Shown: piece after piece, positions 63,987 through 64,000 of the stretch | Position numbering within the stretch: position 1 is the first letter of the stretch | How the letters are laid out: each line of letters starts with the position of its first letter | Origin: an uncultured Lachnospiraceae bacterium | GTDB lineage: Bacteria; Bacillota; Clostridia; Lachnospirales; Lachnospiraceae | DNA: 64,000 nt | Reading direction: 5' to 3' | Assembly (NCBI GenBank): GCA_946182825.1 | Contig: CAMGZH010000009.1 | Coordinates: 1-64,000 of the forward strand | Position numbers and translations under genes: made by a program | The notes under the pieces: generated by a model | Told to the model about the DNA's origin: nothing | The model's database searches: none | What the model saw: only the letters and a program-made list of their open reading frames with translations

Positions 63987-64000
63987 ATATCCCTTCTCAT

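Noticed and set aside
1-64000. CRISPR array, tRNA, rRNA, transposase or integrase gene.
   Set aside because: None was found; the att-like repeats are the only mobile-element traces.

Overview
The window reads as a chromosomal segment of a motile, Gram-positive anaerobe of the Clostridia, most likely a Lachnospiraceae member. This is inferred from the cluster ecfA1-ecfA2-ecfT-truA-rplM-rpsI, AGGAGG-type ribosome binding sites, a YtrA-type GntR/ABC operon, two chemoreceptors and many cyclic-di-GMP proteins. Almost all genes lie on the minus strand. No rRNA, tRNA, CRISPR array, transposase or recombinase gene was seen.

Layout. (1) 1-4385 is an AT-rich accessory segment downstream of rpsI. It holds a truncated GNAT gene, an ASCH-GNAT fusion and an AbiEi/AbiEii toxin-antitoxin pair. 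The AbiE unit lies between two identical 157-bp direct repeats; one repeat contains the last 17 bp of rpsI, so this looks like an integration site with tandem accreted elements. (2) 4369-9176 is the housekeeping cluster rpsI, rplM, truA, the ECF transporter core module and trmL. (3) 9227-19380 holds metabolic and envelope genes: aminotransferase, Lrp regulator, AIR-synthase-like protein, VanW protein, a 35-residue membrane peptide, endonuclease III, a MntP-like membrane protein, a TetR regulator, an HD-GYP protein, and DUF308 and YitT membrane proteins. (4) 19518-23173 is an operon of ThrH, a chemoreceptor and a sugar-binding lipoprotein. (5) 23406-31587 holds aroK, an aldo/keto reductase and two divergently transcribed 7TM hybrid kinases around a lone receiver; one kinase ends in HD-GYP. 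(6) 31567-49730 is a signalling supercluster: YgiQ, a CobW-like GTPase, a UvrD-like helicase, three EAL proteins, a FIST-domain hybrid kinase, a tandem receiver protein and one diguanylate cyclase with an intact GGDEF motif. (7) 49799-63986 holds a PflX-like radical SAM protein, a DHH phosphoesterase, a GntR-controlled ABC operon, a second chemoreceptor, a deoxyribosyltransferase, a SulP transporter, an ABC exporter, and a FIST protein next to a hybrid kinase (the split version of the fused protein in region 6).

How the genes work together. The sequence suggests a dense layer of environmental sensing. Hybrid kinases carrying their own receiver and phosphotransfer domains could pass phosphate to lone receivers. 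c-di-GMP would be made by one intact cyclase and broken down by EAL and HD-GYP enzymes. Two chemoreceptors could connect to motility. The link between the phosphorelay and c-di-GMP is physical in the HD-GYP kinase fusion and is otherwise inferred from gene neighbourhood. The FIST-kinase module, present in both fused and split form, is the best candidate for a poorly described system here.
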